From Variovorax ginsengisoli (GTDB taxonomy: Bacteria; Pseudomonadota; Gammaproteobacteria; Burkholderiales; Burkholderiaceae_C): a stretch of 64,000 nt of DNA. The DNA lies in contig NZ_JAUJZH010000002.1 of assembly GCF_030486595.1 (NCBI RefSeq), positions 248,001 through 312,000 of the forward strand. Direction: 5' to 3'. Shown piece after piece: positions 34,637 through 43,363 of this stretch (the stretch's first letter is position 1; each line of letters begins with the position of its first letter). A model generated the notes under the pieces. The model saw nothing but the letters and a program-made list of their open reading frames with translations, searched no databases and was not told the DNA's origin. The position numbers and the translations under genes were made by a program.

Positions 34637-35212
34637 ATGGGCAACCGCCTGACACAGATCGCGACGCGCACCGGCGACGACGGCAGCACCGGCCTCGGCG
34701 ACAACACCCGCGTCCCCAAGGACCACCTGCGCGTGCACGCGATGGGCGACGTCGACGAGCTCAATTCGCAGATCGGCGTGCTGCTCTGCGAGCCGATGCC
34801 GGCCGCGGTGCGCGAATTGCTGGTCGACGTGCAGCACCAGCTGTTCAACCTCGGCGGCGAGCTGTCGATGCCGGGCTACACGCTGCTCAAGGCCGAGGCC
34901 CTGTTGCAGCTCGACAATGCGCTGGCCGAGCACAATGCGGCGCTGCCGCGGCTGGCTGAATTCATCCTGCCCGCCGGCACCCGCGCCGCCTCGCTGGCCC
35001 ATGTCTGCCGCACCGTCGCCCGGCGCGCCGAACGCGCGGTGGTGGCGCTGGGCGCGCAGGAGGAGATCAACGCTGCGCTGCGCCACTACCTCAACCGCCT
35101 GAGCGACCTGCTGTTCGTGCTCGCGCGGGTGCTCAACCGGGTCGATGGCGGCGACGACGTCTACTGGAAGAGCGAACGCATGGCGCGCGCCGCGGCCGAA
35201 CCCCAGGATTGA
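34637..35212 (+). CDS. Cob(I)yrinic acid a,c-diamide adenosyltransferase (PduO type)
   Basis: A 191-residue five-helix-bundle protein. TRTGDDGSTGLGD is the ATP-binding N-terminal motif. HAMGDVDELNSQIG, VCRTVARRAERAVV and LNRLSDLLFVLARVLN are the conserved helices of the PduO group. It adenosylates cob(I)alamin to give coenzyme B12, needed for enzymes such as methylmalonyl-CoA mutase. No cobalamin gene is adjacent. The start follows directly on GAC CAC ACC C with only a weak ribosome site. It ends one base before another open frame. Confidence 0.93.
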   Translation: MGNRLTQIATRTGDDGSTGLGDNTRVPKDHLRVHAMGDVDELNSQIGVLLCEPMPAAVRELLVDVQHQLFNLGGELSMPGYTLLKAEALLQLDNALAEHNAALPRLAEFILPAGTRAASLAHVCRTVARRAERAVVALGAQEEINAALRHYLNRLSDLLFVLARVLNRVDGGDDVYWKSERMARAAAEPQD

Positions 35213-35239
35213 ATGCGAGACGAAAAGGAGATCGAACCC

Positions 35240-35554
35240 ATGTCCCTCACGAGCAAAAGCCGCACATGCACCGCAGGCGCCGCCCTGGCCTTGCTGGGCG
35301 CCGTCGCGCTGCTGCCTCTGTCCGCGCAAGGCGCCGAGAGCAAGGTGCTGAACGGCATCGAACGCGGCAGCGACGCCGCGGGCCGCGGCATCGAGCGCGG
35401 CGCCCATGCGACCCGGCAAGGCGTCGACCACACGGCCGAGCGCGCCAGCGCGCCGGTGCGCCGCTGGGGCGAGGCCCTGGGCCGCAAGATCACGCCCGCC
35501 GGCAGCCACAAGGCGGCCGCGCCGGCCGTCGGGCCTCAAGGCACCGCGCCCTGA
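35240..35554 (+). CDS. Small secreted protein of unknown function
   Basis: A 104-residue protein not recognised. The first 30 residues are a signal peptide (CTAGAALALLGAVALLPLSAQG, ending before AESK). The mature part contains two GIERG-type repeats (NGIERGSDAAGRGIERGAHATRQG) and is basic and helical. ATG 35240 has AAAAGGAGATCGAACCC upstream. It is 28 bases after the adenosyltransferase gene on the same strand. Confidence 0.6.
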   Translation: MSLTSKSRTCTAGAALALLGAVALLPLSAQGAESKVLNGIERGSDAAGRGIERGAHATRQGVDHTAERASAPVRRWGEALGRKITPAGSHKAAAPAVGPQGTAP

Positions 35555-35663
35555 ATCCGGGCCGGCTTTACCTTGCTTCACGTGGCGCGTACATGCGAGC
35601 GCCAGGCGCGACACCTGCGGCTTCCACACTGGACTCCTCATCAACGCAGAAGGAGTTCCGACA

Positions 35664-36092
35664 ATGATCAAGTCCAAGAGCATGGCAGCTGCCGCCGCAG
35701 CGCTCGCGATGTGCATGGCGGGAAGCGCCTTCGCGCAGGATTCGCGCTTCGATCGCGGACCCGACCGCAATGACCGCGCGCAGCCCGGCTATCGCGTCGA
35801 CGCCCGTCCCGACTACCGCCCCGGTCGCGACTACCGCCCCGACCCCCGAGGCGCCTACCGTCCGGGTCCGGACCGATTCGAGCATCGCGCGTATCCGAAT
35901 CCGCACGCCGAATGGCGCCGCGGCGGGCGCATGCCGAGCGAGTACCGCGGCCGCCAATACGTCGTGAACGACTGGCGCGGGCACCGGCTGCAGCAGCCGC
36001 CGCGCGGCTACCAGTGGATGGGAGTGGGTGGCGACTTCGTGCTGGCCGCAGTGGCGACGGGGCTGATCGCCCAGATCGTCATCGGCCAGTGA
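35664..36092 (+). CDS. RcnB-like periplasmic protein
   Basis: A 142-residue exported protein. Residues 1-25 are a signal peptide ending AFA. The middle is an Arg/Asp/Pro/Tyr-rich repeat region (DYRPGRDYRPDPRGAYRPG). The C-terminus matches the RcnB domain: MPSEYRGRQYVVNDWRGHRLQQPPRGYQWM then VLAAVATGLIAQI. RcnB family members influence metal (Ni/Co) homeostasis or are of unknown role. AGAAGGAG lies upstream of the ATG. It stands alone, convergent with the next gene. Confidence 0.77.
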   Translation: MIKSKSMAAAAAALAMCMAGSAFAQDSRFDRGPDRNDRAQPGYRVDARPDYRPGRDYRPDPRGAYRPGPDRFEHRAYPNPHAEWRRGGRMPSEYRGRQYVVNDWRGHRLQQPPRGYQWMGVGGDFVLAAVATGLIAQIVIGQ

Positions 36093-36098
36093 CCGGGC

Positions 36099-36341
36099 TC
36101 AGGCGGTCGGCGTGAGCTGGGCGCAGACATTGCGCCCGGTGATCGTGAGCCGCAGCCCGCCGCCGTGCCATTCGAGCCAGTTGAGCCGCACGTAGGCATC
36201 GATGTCGTTGTCGTCGATCCGGTCTGCCTGGTGGTTCTGCAGATGGTCGACCGTGGCGGGCAGGGCCTGCCGCAGCCGCTCGCGCGCTGCGGCCTCGTTG
36301 GCGGCCCGTTCCGAAATGCGCGTCTGAGAATTCGATGCCAT
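36099..36341 (-). CDS. Small conserved-looking hypothetical protein
   Basis: An 80-residue soluble protein starting MASNSQTRIS. Its sequence looks like a real globular protein (LPATVDHLQNHQADRIDDNDIDAYVRLNWLEWHGGGLRLTITGRNVC), with one Cys near the end. No family recognised. It ends seven bases from the convergent RcnB-like gene. An upstream ATG at 36356 is possible but adds only five residues. Confidence 0.55.
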   Translation of the reverse strand: MASNSQTRISERAANEAAARERLRQALPATVDHLQNHQADRIDDNDIDAYVRLNWLEWHGGGLRLTITGRNVCAQLTPTA

Positions 36342-36458
36342 GCTGGTTCGTTCCAATCGCTGAGGAATCGCACCAATGTACGCTTCCTGCGGCGCCAGTC
36401 ACGGACCTATTTCTCGATATCGCGCAGGACAATGCAGATCGAGCCCCGCGGGGCGGGA

Positions 36459-36950
36459 TTACTTGCGCGGCTGCAACAGCTTGCTGACCTCGTCGACGTT
36501 CGAGCGGATGCGCTCGCGCACCACCTCGAAGGCGTCGGACTGCGACTTGGCCGCCATCTCGGACAGCTCGCGGATGTCGTCCAGCGCCTGCTTGAAGGCC
36601 GCCTTGCCCATGGCGTCGAGCTTGGCGAAGCCCTCGCGCGGGTCCTTGCCCGACAGCCCCTTCATGGTCCCTTGCCATTCCTCGATCGAGGTCTTGAGCA
36701 TCTCGGTCTGGCGCTGCACCACGGCCTGCAGCCCCTCGTAGGACTTCTCGTTGGCCTTGACCAGCGCCTGCAGGTCCTTGCGCCCGCTCTCGACGATCGC
36801 CCCCGCGGCGCCCGCCAGCGGCAGGTTCTGCAGTCGCTCGGCCATGCCCTTCAGCGGCTTGACGAAGGCTTCCTGGACGTCGGCCGGCGTGGGGATGCCG
36901 GTCGAACGCGTCTTCTTCGCGGCGGTGGTGCTCGACTTGCTGGTGGCCAT
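36459..36950 (-). CDS. Phasin-like polyhydroxyalkanoate granule protein
   Basis: A 163-residue, mainly helical protein with a Lys/Thr/Ser-rich N-terminus and an amphipathic body (EAFVKPLKGMAERLQNLPLAGAAGAI..., LKTSIEEWQGTMKGL..., EMAAKSQSDAFEVVRERI). This pattern is that of the phasin family that coats polyhydroxybutyrate granules. No PHA synthase is nearby. A palindromic GCCCCGCGGGGC (36443-36454) just after the stop may terminate transcription. Family assignment is by length and helical pattern, fairly sure. Confidence 0.8.
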   Translation of the reverse strand: MATSKSSTTAAKKTRSTGIPTPADVQEAFVKPLKGMAERLQNLPLAGAAGAIVESGRKDLQALVKANEKSYEGLQAVVQRQTEMLKTSIEEWQGTMKGLSGKDPREGFAKLDAMGKAAFKQALDDIRELSEMAAKSQSDAFEVVRERIRSNVDEVSKLLQPRK

Positions 36951-37024
36951 GTGCGGTGTCTCCGGATTTGAAGGTTGGGGTCGCCACGATACGCCCAGAA
37001 GGGCGTTTCATGAAAGCCCTTCGC

Positions 37025-37477
37025 TCACTTGACCAGCTTGAGCGTGCCCTTCATCAGCGTCGAATGGCCGGGGAAGGAACAGAAGTACGTGTAGCTGCCG
37101 TCGGCGGCCAGCTTGGCCGGGGCGAAGCTCACGCTGTCGCTCTCGCCGCCGCCGACGATCTTGGTGTGGGCCAGGACGCGGGCGTCGCCGGCCTTGACGT
37201 AGTTCTGGGGCAGGCCGGCGGCGATGCCGTCGGCGGCGACCGCCTGCACGTCGGCGGTCTTGACCAGCACCCAGTTGTGGCCCATGGCCTGCTTGGGCAT
37301 CTTGCCGCTGTGCTTGAGCTTGACCGTGAACTCCTTGCAGGACTGGCTGACCTCGATGGCGGGCTTGTTGAACTGCATCGCGTCGTTGCCTTCGATCTCG
37401 ACGGTGCAGTCGGCGGCGAGGGCGGGGACGGAGGCGAAGGCCAGCACGGCGAGGGCGGCGAGACGGGTGCGAAACAT
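37025..37477 (-). CDS. azu: Azurin (periplasmic blue copper protein)
   Basis: A 150-residue precursor with a 21-residue signal peptide ending ALA, then [16 protein letters not shown], the azurin N-terminus. Copper ligands are present: His in GHNWVL, and Cys, His and Met in [14 protein letters not shown]. The disulphide cysteines (DC...SC) are kept. Azurin shuttles electrons to nitrite reductase, cytochrome peroxidase or cbb3 oxidase. It is divergent from ccoI, and two FNR-like boxes lie between them, consistent with low-oxygen induction. Confidence 0.96.
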   Translation of the reverse strand: MFRTRLAALAVLAFASVPALAADCTVEIEGNDAMQFNKPAIEVSQSCKEFTVKLKHSGKMPKQAMGHNWVLVKTADVQAVAADGIAAGLPQNYVKAGDARVLAHTKIVGGGESDSVSFAPAKLAADGSYTYFCSFPGHSTLMKGTLKLVK

Positions 37478-37556
37478 GGGGAAGGTTCTCCAGAAAAAAG
37501 GATGGCGCGCGCAATGGTGCGCCAAGCCCATTGTGATGACTCGCCGCCGAGGTCGC

Positions 37557-37570
37557 GTGACCTGGATCAA
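37557..37570. promoter_or_regulatory. FNR/Anr-like box between azurin and ccoI
   Basis: GTGACCTGGATCAA; one half-site (ATCAA) is perfect and the other degenerate against TTGAT-N4-ATCAA. Its centre lies about 86 bases before the azurin start. Confidence 0.5.
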
Positions 37571-37628
37571 GGACGCGCGACAAGCGCTTGCCGATACCGC
37601 GCGGCGCAACAGGCCGCGGCGACGGCCT

Positions 37629-37642
37629 TTGATCCAGGTCAA
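37629..37642. promoter_or_regulatory. FNR/Anr-like box upstream of ccoI
   Basis: TTGATCCAGGTCAA, one mismatch from TTGAT-N4-ATCAA, 33 bases before the ccoI ATG and about 66 bases from the box facing azurin. Confidence 0.65.
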
Positions 37643-37675
37643 GTCGCGCCGCGCCGCGATCGTTAGCCTCGGGGC

Positions 37676-39985
37676 ATGGAAGCCGTGCTCTCCCTCGCTC
37701 CTGGCTTGCCTGCCGCTTCGCAGCCGGCCTGGTCGCTGCTGGACGATCCGGCGGAATGGCCGGGATTCGGGCGTGCGCTGGAGCCCGGTGATGCCGCGGC
37801 GCGCTGGGAGTCGCAGGTCGCGGTCGAGGGCATGCACTGCGCGGCCTGCGCGTTCACGGTCGAGGCGGCGCTGATGCAGGTGCCGGGCGTGGTCTCCGCC
37901 GAGGTCAATGCGGCCAGCCGGCGCGCCCGGGTGGTCTGGTCGCCCGCCAAGGTCAAGCCATCGCGCTGGTTCGAGGCTTGCGCCGCCGCCGGCTACCGGC
38001 TGGTGCCGGCCGGCGACATGCTGGCGAGTGCGCGGCGCGCGCGCGAGTCGCGGGTGGCGCTCTGGCGCTGGCTGGTGGCCGGCTTCTGCATGATGCAGGT
38101 CATGATGTACGCCTACCCGGCTTACATCGCCCGGCCCGGCGACATGTCGCCCGATGCAGCACAGCTGCTGCGCTGGGCCTCGTGGGTGCTCACCTTGCCG
38201 GTCGTGCTGTTCTGCTGCACCCCCTTCTTTCGCAGCGCCTGGCGCGACCTGCGGCAGCGCCGCATCGGCATGGACCTGCCGGTGGCGCTCGGCATGGCAA
38301 TCACCTTCATCGTCAGCACCGCGGCCACCTTCGATCCCGAGGGGCCGCTGGGCCACGAACTCTATTTCGATTCGCTGACCATGTTCGTGTTCTTCCTGCT
38401 GACCGGCCGCTGGCTCGAGTCGCGGCTGCGCGACCGCACCGCCGGGGCGCTCGATGCCCTGATGAACCGGCTGCCCGACAGCGTGCTGCGGCGCCGCGCC
38501 GACGGCGAGTTCGAGCGCGTCGCGGTGCGGCGGCTGGCGGTCGGCGACATGCTGCGCGTGCTGCCCGGCGAGGCGTTCCCGGCCGATGGCCGGGTGGTTG
38601 CGGGCGACACCTCGGCCGACGAGGCGCTGATCACCGGCGAGTCGCGGCCGGTCGCGCGTCCTTGCGGTGCCCGGGTGCTGGCCGGCAGCCACAACGTCGG
38701 CGCGGTGGTCGAGGTGCGGGTCGAGGCGCTCGGGCCCGACACTCGGTTCGCCCAGATCGTCGCCCTGATGGAGAACGCCTCGCTGCAGAAGCCGCGGCTC
38801 GCGCGCCTGGCCGATCGCGCGGCACGGCCCTTCCTGCTCGCGGTGCTGGCGGCCGCGGCGGGGGCCGCCGCCTGGTGGTGGCAGGTGGACCCGGGCAAGG
38901 CCTTGATGGTCGCGGTGGCGGTGTTGATCGTGACCTGCCCCTGCGCGCTGTCGCTGGCCACGCCAGCCGCGATGCTGGCGAGCGCCGGCACGCTGGCGCG
39001 CGGCGGGGTGCTGGTGCGCAACCTGCAGGCGCTGGAATCGCTGGCCGCGGTCGACACGGTGGTGTTCGACAAGACCGGCACCCTGACCCGCGACACGCCG
39101 CGGCTGGACCGGGTTTACAGCCGCCAGGGCGTGCGGCCAGGCGATGCTGTGGAGCTCGCGGCCGCGCTGGCGGCGCAATCCCTGCACCCGGCGTCGCGCG
39201 CGCTGGTGCAGGCCTGGAACGACCAGCACCGGCTGGCGCCGGACTGGGTCCCGGTGCAGCTCGCCGAGCATGCCGGAGAGGGCCTGGAGGGCACGCTGAA
39301 GCGCCGCGGCGGCGGTGCCGGGCGGCGCCTGCGCCTTGGCTCGGCCGCGTTCTGCGGCGTCGCGCCGCTGGCCGTGCAGGCGGCACAGGTCCATCTCAGC
39401 GACGACCAGGGCTGGGTCGCGAGCTTCGTGCTGGCAGAAGACCTGCGCGAAGACGCCGCGGCCACCGTGTCGGCGCTGGAGGCGCAGGGCCAGGCGGTGT
39501 GGCTGCTGTCGGGCGACAGCGGCGCCGCGGCGCGCGAGGTGGGGCAGCGCGCCGGCATCGCGCTGGTGCTCGGCGACTGCACGCCCGAAGACAAGCTGGC
39601 CCGCATGAAGGACCTGCAGGCCCAGGGCCGCGCGGTCGCGATGGTGGGCGACGGACTCAACGACGGGCCGGTGCTCGCGCATGCGCATGCCTCGTTCGCG
39701 TTCGGTCGCGCAGTGCCACTGGCGCGCGCCAACGCCGACTTCGTGGTCCTCGGCGATTCGCTCGATGTCATTCCCGGCGCCATCGCGCAGGCGCGTCGCA
39801 CCCTGCGCGTGGTGCGGCAGAACCTCTGGTGGGCGGCCGGCTACAACGCGGTCTGCGTGCCGCTGGCGATCGCCGGCTGGCTGCCGCCGTGGCTCGCGGG
39901 GCTGGGCATGGCCGCGAGCTCGCTGGCCGTGGTGCTGAATGCGGCGCGGCTGGCCGGGCGGCCGCTGCGTGCCGGGACCGCCTGA
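37676..39985 (+). CDS. ccoI: Copper-transporting P-type ATPase CcoI for cbb3 oxidase assembly
   Basis: A 769-residue P1B ATPase. It has an N-terminal metal-binding domain with GMHCAACAF, eight membrane helices, the actuator TGES, CPC in helix 6 ([10 protein letters not shown]), DKTGTLT with the phosphorylated Asp, and [13 protein letters not shown]. The HMA and the Cys-rich TM (FCCTPFF) fit the FixI/CcoI group, which exports copper for insertion into CcoN. It overlaps ccoS by one base (TGATG), and leads the cbb3 cluster. FNR-like boxes precede it. Confidence 0.93.
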   Translation: MEAVLSLAPGLPAASQPAWSLLDDPAEWPGFGRALEPGDAAARWESQVAVEGMHCAACAFTVEAALMQVPGVVSAEVNAASRRARVVWSPAKVKPSRWFEACAAAGYRLVPAGDMLASARRARESRVALWRWLVAGFCMMQVMMYAYPAYIARPGDMSPDAAQLLRWASWVLTLPVVLFCCTPFFRSAWRDLRQRRIGMDLPVALGMAITFIVSTAATFDPEGPLGHELYFDSLTMFVFFLLTGRWLESRLRDRTAGALDALMNRLPDSVLRRRADGEFERVAVRRLAVGDMLRVLPGEAFPADGRVVAGDTSADEALITGESRPVARPCGARVLAGSHNVGAVVEVRVEALGPDTRFAQIVALMENASLQKPRLARLADRAARPFLLAVLAAAAGAAAWWWQVDPGKALMVAVAVLIVTCPCALSLATPAAMLASAGTLARGGVLVRNLQALESLAAVDTVVFDKTGTLTRDTPRLDRVYSRQGVRPGDAVELAAALAAQSLHPASRALVQAWNDQHRLAPDWVPVQLAEHAGEGLEGTLKRRGGGAGRRLRLGSAAFCGVAPLAVQAAQVHLSDDQGWVASFVLAEDLREDAAATVSALEAQGQAVWLLSGDSGAAAREVGQRAGIALVLGDCTPEDKLARMKDLQAQGRAVAMVGDGLNDGPVLAHAHASFAFGRAVPLARANADFVVLGDSLDVIPGAIAQARRTLRVVRQNLWWAAGYNAVCVPLAIAGWLPPWLAGLGMAASSLAVVLNAARLAGRPLRAGTA

Positions 39986-40122
39986 TGGACATCCTGTTCC
40001 TGCTGATCCCGTTCTCGGTGGTGCTGGTGCTGATCATCCTCGCCGGCCTCTGGTGGGCGGTGGACCGTGGCCAATTCGACGACGTCGAGGGCGAAGGCGA
40101 GCGCATTCTGCGCAACGATTGA
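39985..40122 (+). CDS. ccoS: cbb3-type oxidase assembly protein CcoS
   Basis: A 45-residue single-pass protein, [21 protein letters not shown] then [12 protein letters not shown], the conserved CcoS/FixS pattern. It is needed for cofactor insertion into cbb3 oxidase. The ATG shares its A with the ccoI stop. The stop codon lies inside the FNR box that controls ccoN. Confidence 0.94.
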   Translation: MDILFLLIPFSVVLVLIILAGLWWAVDRGQFDDVEGEGERILRND

Positions 40123-40132
40123 TTTGCATCAA
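40119..40132. promoter_or_regulatory. Perfect FNR/Anr box upstream of ccoN
   Basis: TTGATTTGCATCAA fully matches TTGAT-N4-ATCAA. It overlaps the ccoS stop codon and is centred about 64 bases before the ccoN ATG. Confidence 0.92.
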
Positions 40133-40189
40133 GCCGGCCGGAAGTCCGCAACCGGACACTGGGCCCGTTCCACACAACAAGGCTCTGCG

Positions 40190-41629
40190 ATGCATGCTCC
40201 GAATTCTTCCGCGCCTGTCTACAGCGACACGGTCGTGCGGCAATTCGCTCTCATGTCCGTCGTCTGGGGGGTGGTGGGCATGCTGGTGGGGGTGGTCATT
40301 GCCTCGCAGCTGGCCTGGCCCGACCTCAACTTCGGCATCCCGTGGCTCAGCTACGGGCGACTGCGTCCGCTGCACACCAACGCGGTGATCTTCGCCTTCG
40401 GCGGCTGTGCGCTCATGGCCACCAGCTTCCACGTCGTGCAGCGCACCTGCCAGGTCCGGCTGTTCGCGCCGGCGCTGGCCTCGTTCGTGTTCTGGGGCTG
40501 GCAGGCGGTGATCGTGGCGGCGGCCATCAGCCTGCCGCTGGGCTACACCAGCGGCAAGGAATACGCCGAGCTCGAATGGCCGATCGACATCCTGATCGCG
40601 GTCGTCTGGGTGGCCTACGCGATCGTCTTCTTCGGCACCATCGGCATCCGCAAGGTGCGCCACATCTACGTCGCCAACTGGTTCTACGGCGCCTTCATCA
40701 TCGCGGTGGCGTTGCTGCACATCGTCAACAGCGCGGCCATCCCGGCCGGCGCGATGAAGAGCTACTCGGCCTACGCGGGTGTGCAGGACGCGATGGTGCA
40801 GTGGTGGTACGGGCACAACGCGGTCGGCTTCTTCCTCACGGCCGGCTTCCTCGGGATGATGTATTACTACGTGCCGAAGCAGGCCGGCCGCCCGGTGTAT
40901 TCGTACCGGCTGTCGATCGTGCACTTCTGGGCCCTGATCTTCACCTACATGTGGGCCGGCCCGCACCACCTGCACTACACGGCGCTGCCCGACTGGACCC
41001 AGTCGATCGGCATGGTGTTCTCGCTGATCCTGCTGGCGCCGAGCTGGGGCGGCATGATCAACGGCGTGATGACGCTCTCGGGCGCCTGGCACAAGCTGCG
41101 CACCGACCCGATCCTGCGCTTCCTGATCGTCTCGCTGTCGTTCTACGGCATGTCGACCTTCGAGGGTCCGATGATGTCGATCAAGACCGTCAACGCGCTC
41201 TCGCACTACACCGACTGGACCGTCGGCCACGTGCACTCGGGCGCGCTCGGCTGGGTCGGCCTGATCTCGATGGGCTCGCTGTACTACCTCATCCCGCGCG
41301 TGTACGGCCGCACCGAGATGTTCAGCGTGAAGGCGATCGAGCTGCACTTCTGGATGGCGACCATCGGCATCGTGCTCTACATCGCCGCGATGTGGATCGC
41401 CGGCGTGATGCAGGGCCTGATGTGGCGCGCGGTCAACCCCGACGGCACACTGACCTACACCTTCGTCGAAAGCGTGAAGGCCACCTATCCCTACTACGTG
41501 GTGCGCGTGCTCGGCGGCGTGCTGTACCTGAGCGGCATGCTGGTGATGGCCTGGAACGTCTGGATGACGGTGATCTCGGGCTTCAGCAAGCCCGCGCCGA
41601 TCCCGCAGCCCGCCATGGCCCACGCCTGA
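40190..41629 (+). CDS. ccoN: cbb3-type cytochrome c oxidase subunit I
   Basis: A 479-residue, 12-helix catalytic subunit holding the low-spin haem b and the haem b3-CuB centre. Histidine ligands are visible in [34 protein letters not shown] and [15 protein letters not shown]. It reduces oxygen with high affinity and pumps protons. A TTGC-free leader with AAGG precedes the ATG. The order ccoNOQP follows. Length and motifs are standard. Confidence 0.98.
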   Translation: MHAPNSSAPVYSDTVVRQFALMSVVWGVVGMLVGVVIASQLAWPDLNFGIPWLSYGRLRPLHTNAVIFAFGGCALMATSFHVVQRTCQVRLFAPALASFVFWGWQAVIVAAAISLPLGYTSGKEYAELEWPIDILIAVVWVAYAIVFFGTIGIRKVRHIYVANWFYGAFIIAVALLHIVNSAAIPAGAMKSYSAYAGVQDAMVQWWYGHNAVGFFLTAGFLGMMYYYVPKQAGRPVYSYRLSIVHFWALIFTYMWAGPHHLHYTALPDWTQSIGMVFSLILLAPSWGGMINGVMTLSGAWHKLRTDPILRFLIVSLSFYGMSTFEGPMMSIKTVNALSHYTDWTVGHVHSGALGWVGLISMGSLYYLIPRVYGRTEMFSVKAIELHFWMATIGIVLYIAAMWIAGVMQGLMWRAVNPDGTLTYTFVESVKATYPYYVVRVLGGVLYLSGMLVMAWNVWMTVISGFSKPAPIPQPAMAHA

Positions 41630-41639
41630 GGACACGCCC

Positions 41640-42263
41640 ATGAGTTCGAACATTCCCCCGGGCTTCTCGCACCAGAAGATCGAGACCAACAACTTCCTGA
41701 TGATCGTGCTGATCCTGCTGGTGATCGCGGTCGGCGGCCTGGTCGAGATCGTGCCGCTGTTCTTCCAGAAGTCGACCACCGAGGCGGTCGCCGGCGTCGA
41801 GCCGCTGACGCCGCTGCAGCTCGCGGGCCGCGACATCTACGTGCGCGAGGGTTGCTACAACTGCCACTCGCAGATGATCCGGCCGTTCCGCGCCGAGACG
41901 CTGCGCTATGGCCACTATTCGGTGGCCGGCGAGTTCGTCTACGACCACCCGTTCCAGTGGGGCAGCAAGCGCACCGGCCCCGACCTGCACCGGGTGGGCG
42001 GCAAGTACAGCGACGAGTGGCACCGCATCCACCTCAACAACCCGCGCGACGTGGTGCCGGAGTCGAACATGCCGGCCTACACCTGGCTCGAGAAGGCGCC
42101 GCTGGATGGCGCCGAGTCGGCCGCCCACATGACGGCGCTGCGCCGGGTCGGCGTGCCCTACACCGACGAGCAGATCGCGGCCGCGCCGGCCGCGGTCAAG
42201 GGCAAGACCGAGATGGACGCCGTGGTCGCCTATCTGCAGTCGCTCGGCCTGGCACTCAAGTGA
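41640..42263 (+). CDS. ccoO: cbb3-type cytochrome c oxidase subunit II (monohaem)
   Basis: A 207-residue membrane-anchored cytochrome c. After one N-terminal helix (about residues 20-42) the CYNCH haem-binding motif follows, with the methionine ligand probably in [10 protein letters not shown]. It accepts electrons from CcoP or soluble donors and passes them to CcoN. Ten bases separate it from ccoN. Fully typical of the family. Confidence 0.98.
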   Translation: MSSNIPPGFSHQKIETNNFLMIVLILLVIAVGGLVEIVPLFFQKSTTEAVAGVEPLTPLQLAGRDIYVREGCYNCHSQMIRPFRAETLRYGHYSVAGEFVYDHPFQWGSKRTGPDLHRVGGKYSDEWHRIHLNNPRDVVPESNMPAYTWLEKAPLDGAESAAHMTALRRVGVPYTDEQIAAAPAAVKGKTEMDAVVAYLQSLGLALK

Positions 42264-42274
42264 GGACAACCGCG

Positions 42275-42421
42275 ATGGACAACATCACCACCCTGCGAAT
42301 CGCCGCCACGCTGGTCTCGTTCGCGACCTTCATCGGCATCCTGGTCTGGGCGTATTCGCGCCGCAACGCGCAGGCGTTCGAGGAGGCGGCACGCCTGCCG
42401 TTCGAGGAGGATCCGTCGTGA
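42275..42421 (+). CDS. ccoQ: cbb3-type oxidase subunit CcoQ
   Basis: A 48-residue single-helix protein (TLRIAATLVSFATFIGILVWAYSRRNAQAFEEAA) with the FEEA motif of CcoQ, which stabilises the complex. It overlaps ccoP by GTGA. Confidence 0.92.
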   Translation: MDNITTLRIAATLVSFATFIGILVWAYSRRNAQAFEEAARLPFEEDPS

Positions 42422-43341
42422 GCGATTTCGTCGACGCGTTCTGGTCGCACTTCGTCACCGTGGTCGCGCTCGGCGGCATCCTGGCCTGCGCGCTGCTGCT
42501 GTGGCTGACGGCCCGCTTCCGCGGCCCTTCGAGCGCCGACAACACCACCGGCCATGTCTGGGACGAGGACCTGCGCGAGATGAACAACCCGATGCCGCGC
42601 TGGTGGATGGGCCTGTTCGTGCTGACCATCGTGTTCGGCATCGGCTACCTGGTGGCGTTTCCGGGGCTGGGCAGCTACCGCGGCACCCTGGCCTGGAGCA
42701 CCCAGGGCGAGTACGAGAAAGCGGTGGAGAAGGCCAACGCCGAGCTGGCCCCGGTGTACGCCGCCTACACCGCGCAGCCGGTCGAGAAGCTCGCCACCGA
42801 CGTGAGCGCCATGGCCGTCGGCGAGCGCCTGTTCCTGAACAACTGCGCCCAGTGCCACGGTTCGGATGCGCGCGGCAGCAAGGGCTTCCCGAACCTCACC
42901 GACGGCGACTGGCTGCATGGCGGCACGCCCGAGAAGATCCACGAGACCATCGCGCTCGGCCGCATCGGCGCGATGCCGCCGATGGCCGAGGCGGTCGGAT
43001 CGGCCGAGGACGTCAAGAACCTCGCCAACTACGTGCTGAGCCTGTCGGACAGCCCGCACGATTCGGTGCGCGCCGGGCTCGGCAAGAGCAAGTTCACGAC
43101 GTGCGCGGCCTGCCACGGCATCGGCGGCGTCGGCAACCCGGCGGTGGGAGCGCCGAACCTGGCCGACAAGATCTGGCTGCACGGCTACGGCCAGGAAGCG
43201 ATCATCGCGATGATCAACGGCGGCAAGACCAACCAGATGCCGGCGCAGCAGGGCCGCCTGACCGAAGCGCAGATCCACGTGCTGACCGCCTACGTCTGGG
43301 GCCTGTCGAACAACAAGACGGCCACCGCCGCGGGCCAATGA
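42418..43341 (+). CDS. ccoP: cbb3-type cytochrome c oxidase subunit III (dihaem)
   Basis: A 307-residue protein started at GTG 42418 inside the end of ccoQ. Two N-terminal helices are followed by two c-type haem domains with CAQCH and CAACH. The DLREMNNPMPRWW stretch between the helices is a CcoP signature. It takes electrons from soluble cytochromes or azurin-like donors. It is the last structural subunit of the oxidase. Confidence 0.97.
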   Translation: MSDFVDAFWSHFVTVVALGGILACALLLWLTARFRGPSSADNTTGHVWDEDLREMNNPMPRWWMGLFVLTIVFGIGYLVAFPGLGSYRGTLAWSTQGEYEKAVEKANAELAPVYAAYTAQPVEKLATDVSAMAVGERLFLNNCAQCHGSDARGSKGFPNLTDGDWLHGGTPEKIHETIALGRIGAMPPMAEAVGSAEDVKNLANYVLSLSDSPHDSVRAGLGKSKFTTCAACHGIGGVGNPAVGAPNLADKIWLHGYGQEAIIAMINGGKTNQMPAQQGRLTEAQIHVLTAYVWGLSNNKTATAAGQ

Positions 43342-43363
43342 GGCCGCCGCCTGAGTCTTGTCC

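Noticed and set aside
36443..36454. GCCCCGCGGGGC palindrome after the phasin gene as a full terminator.
   Set aside because: No T-run follows on the coding strand, so it is mentioned only within the phasin entry.
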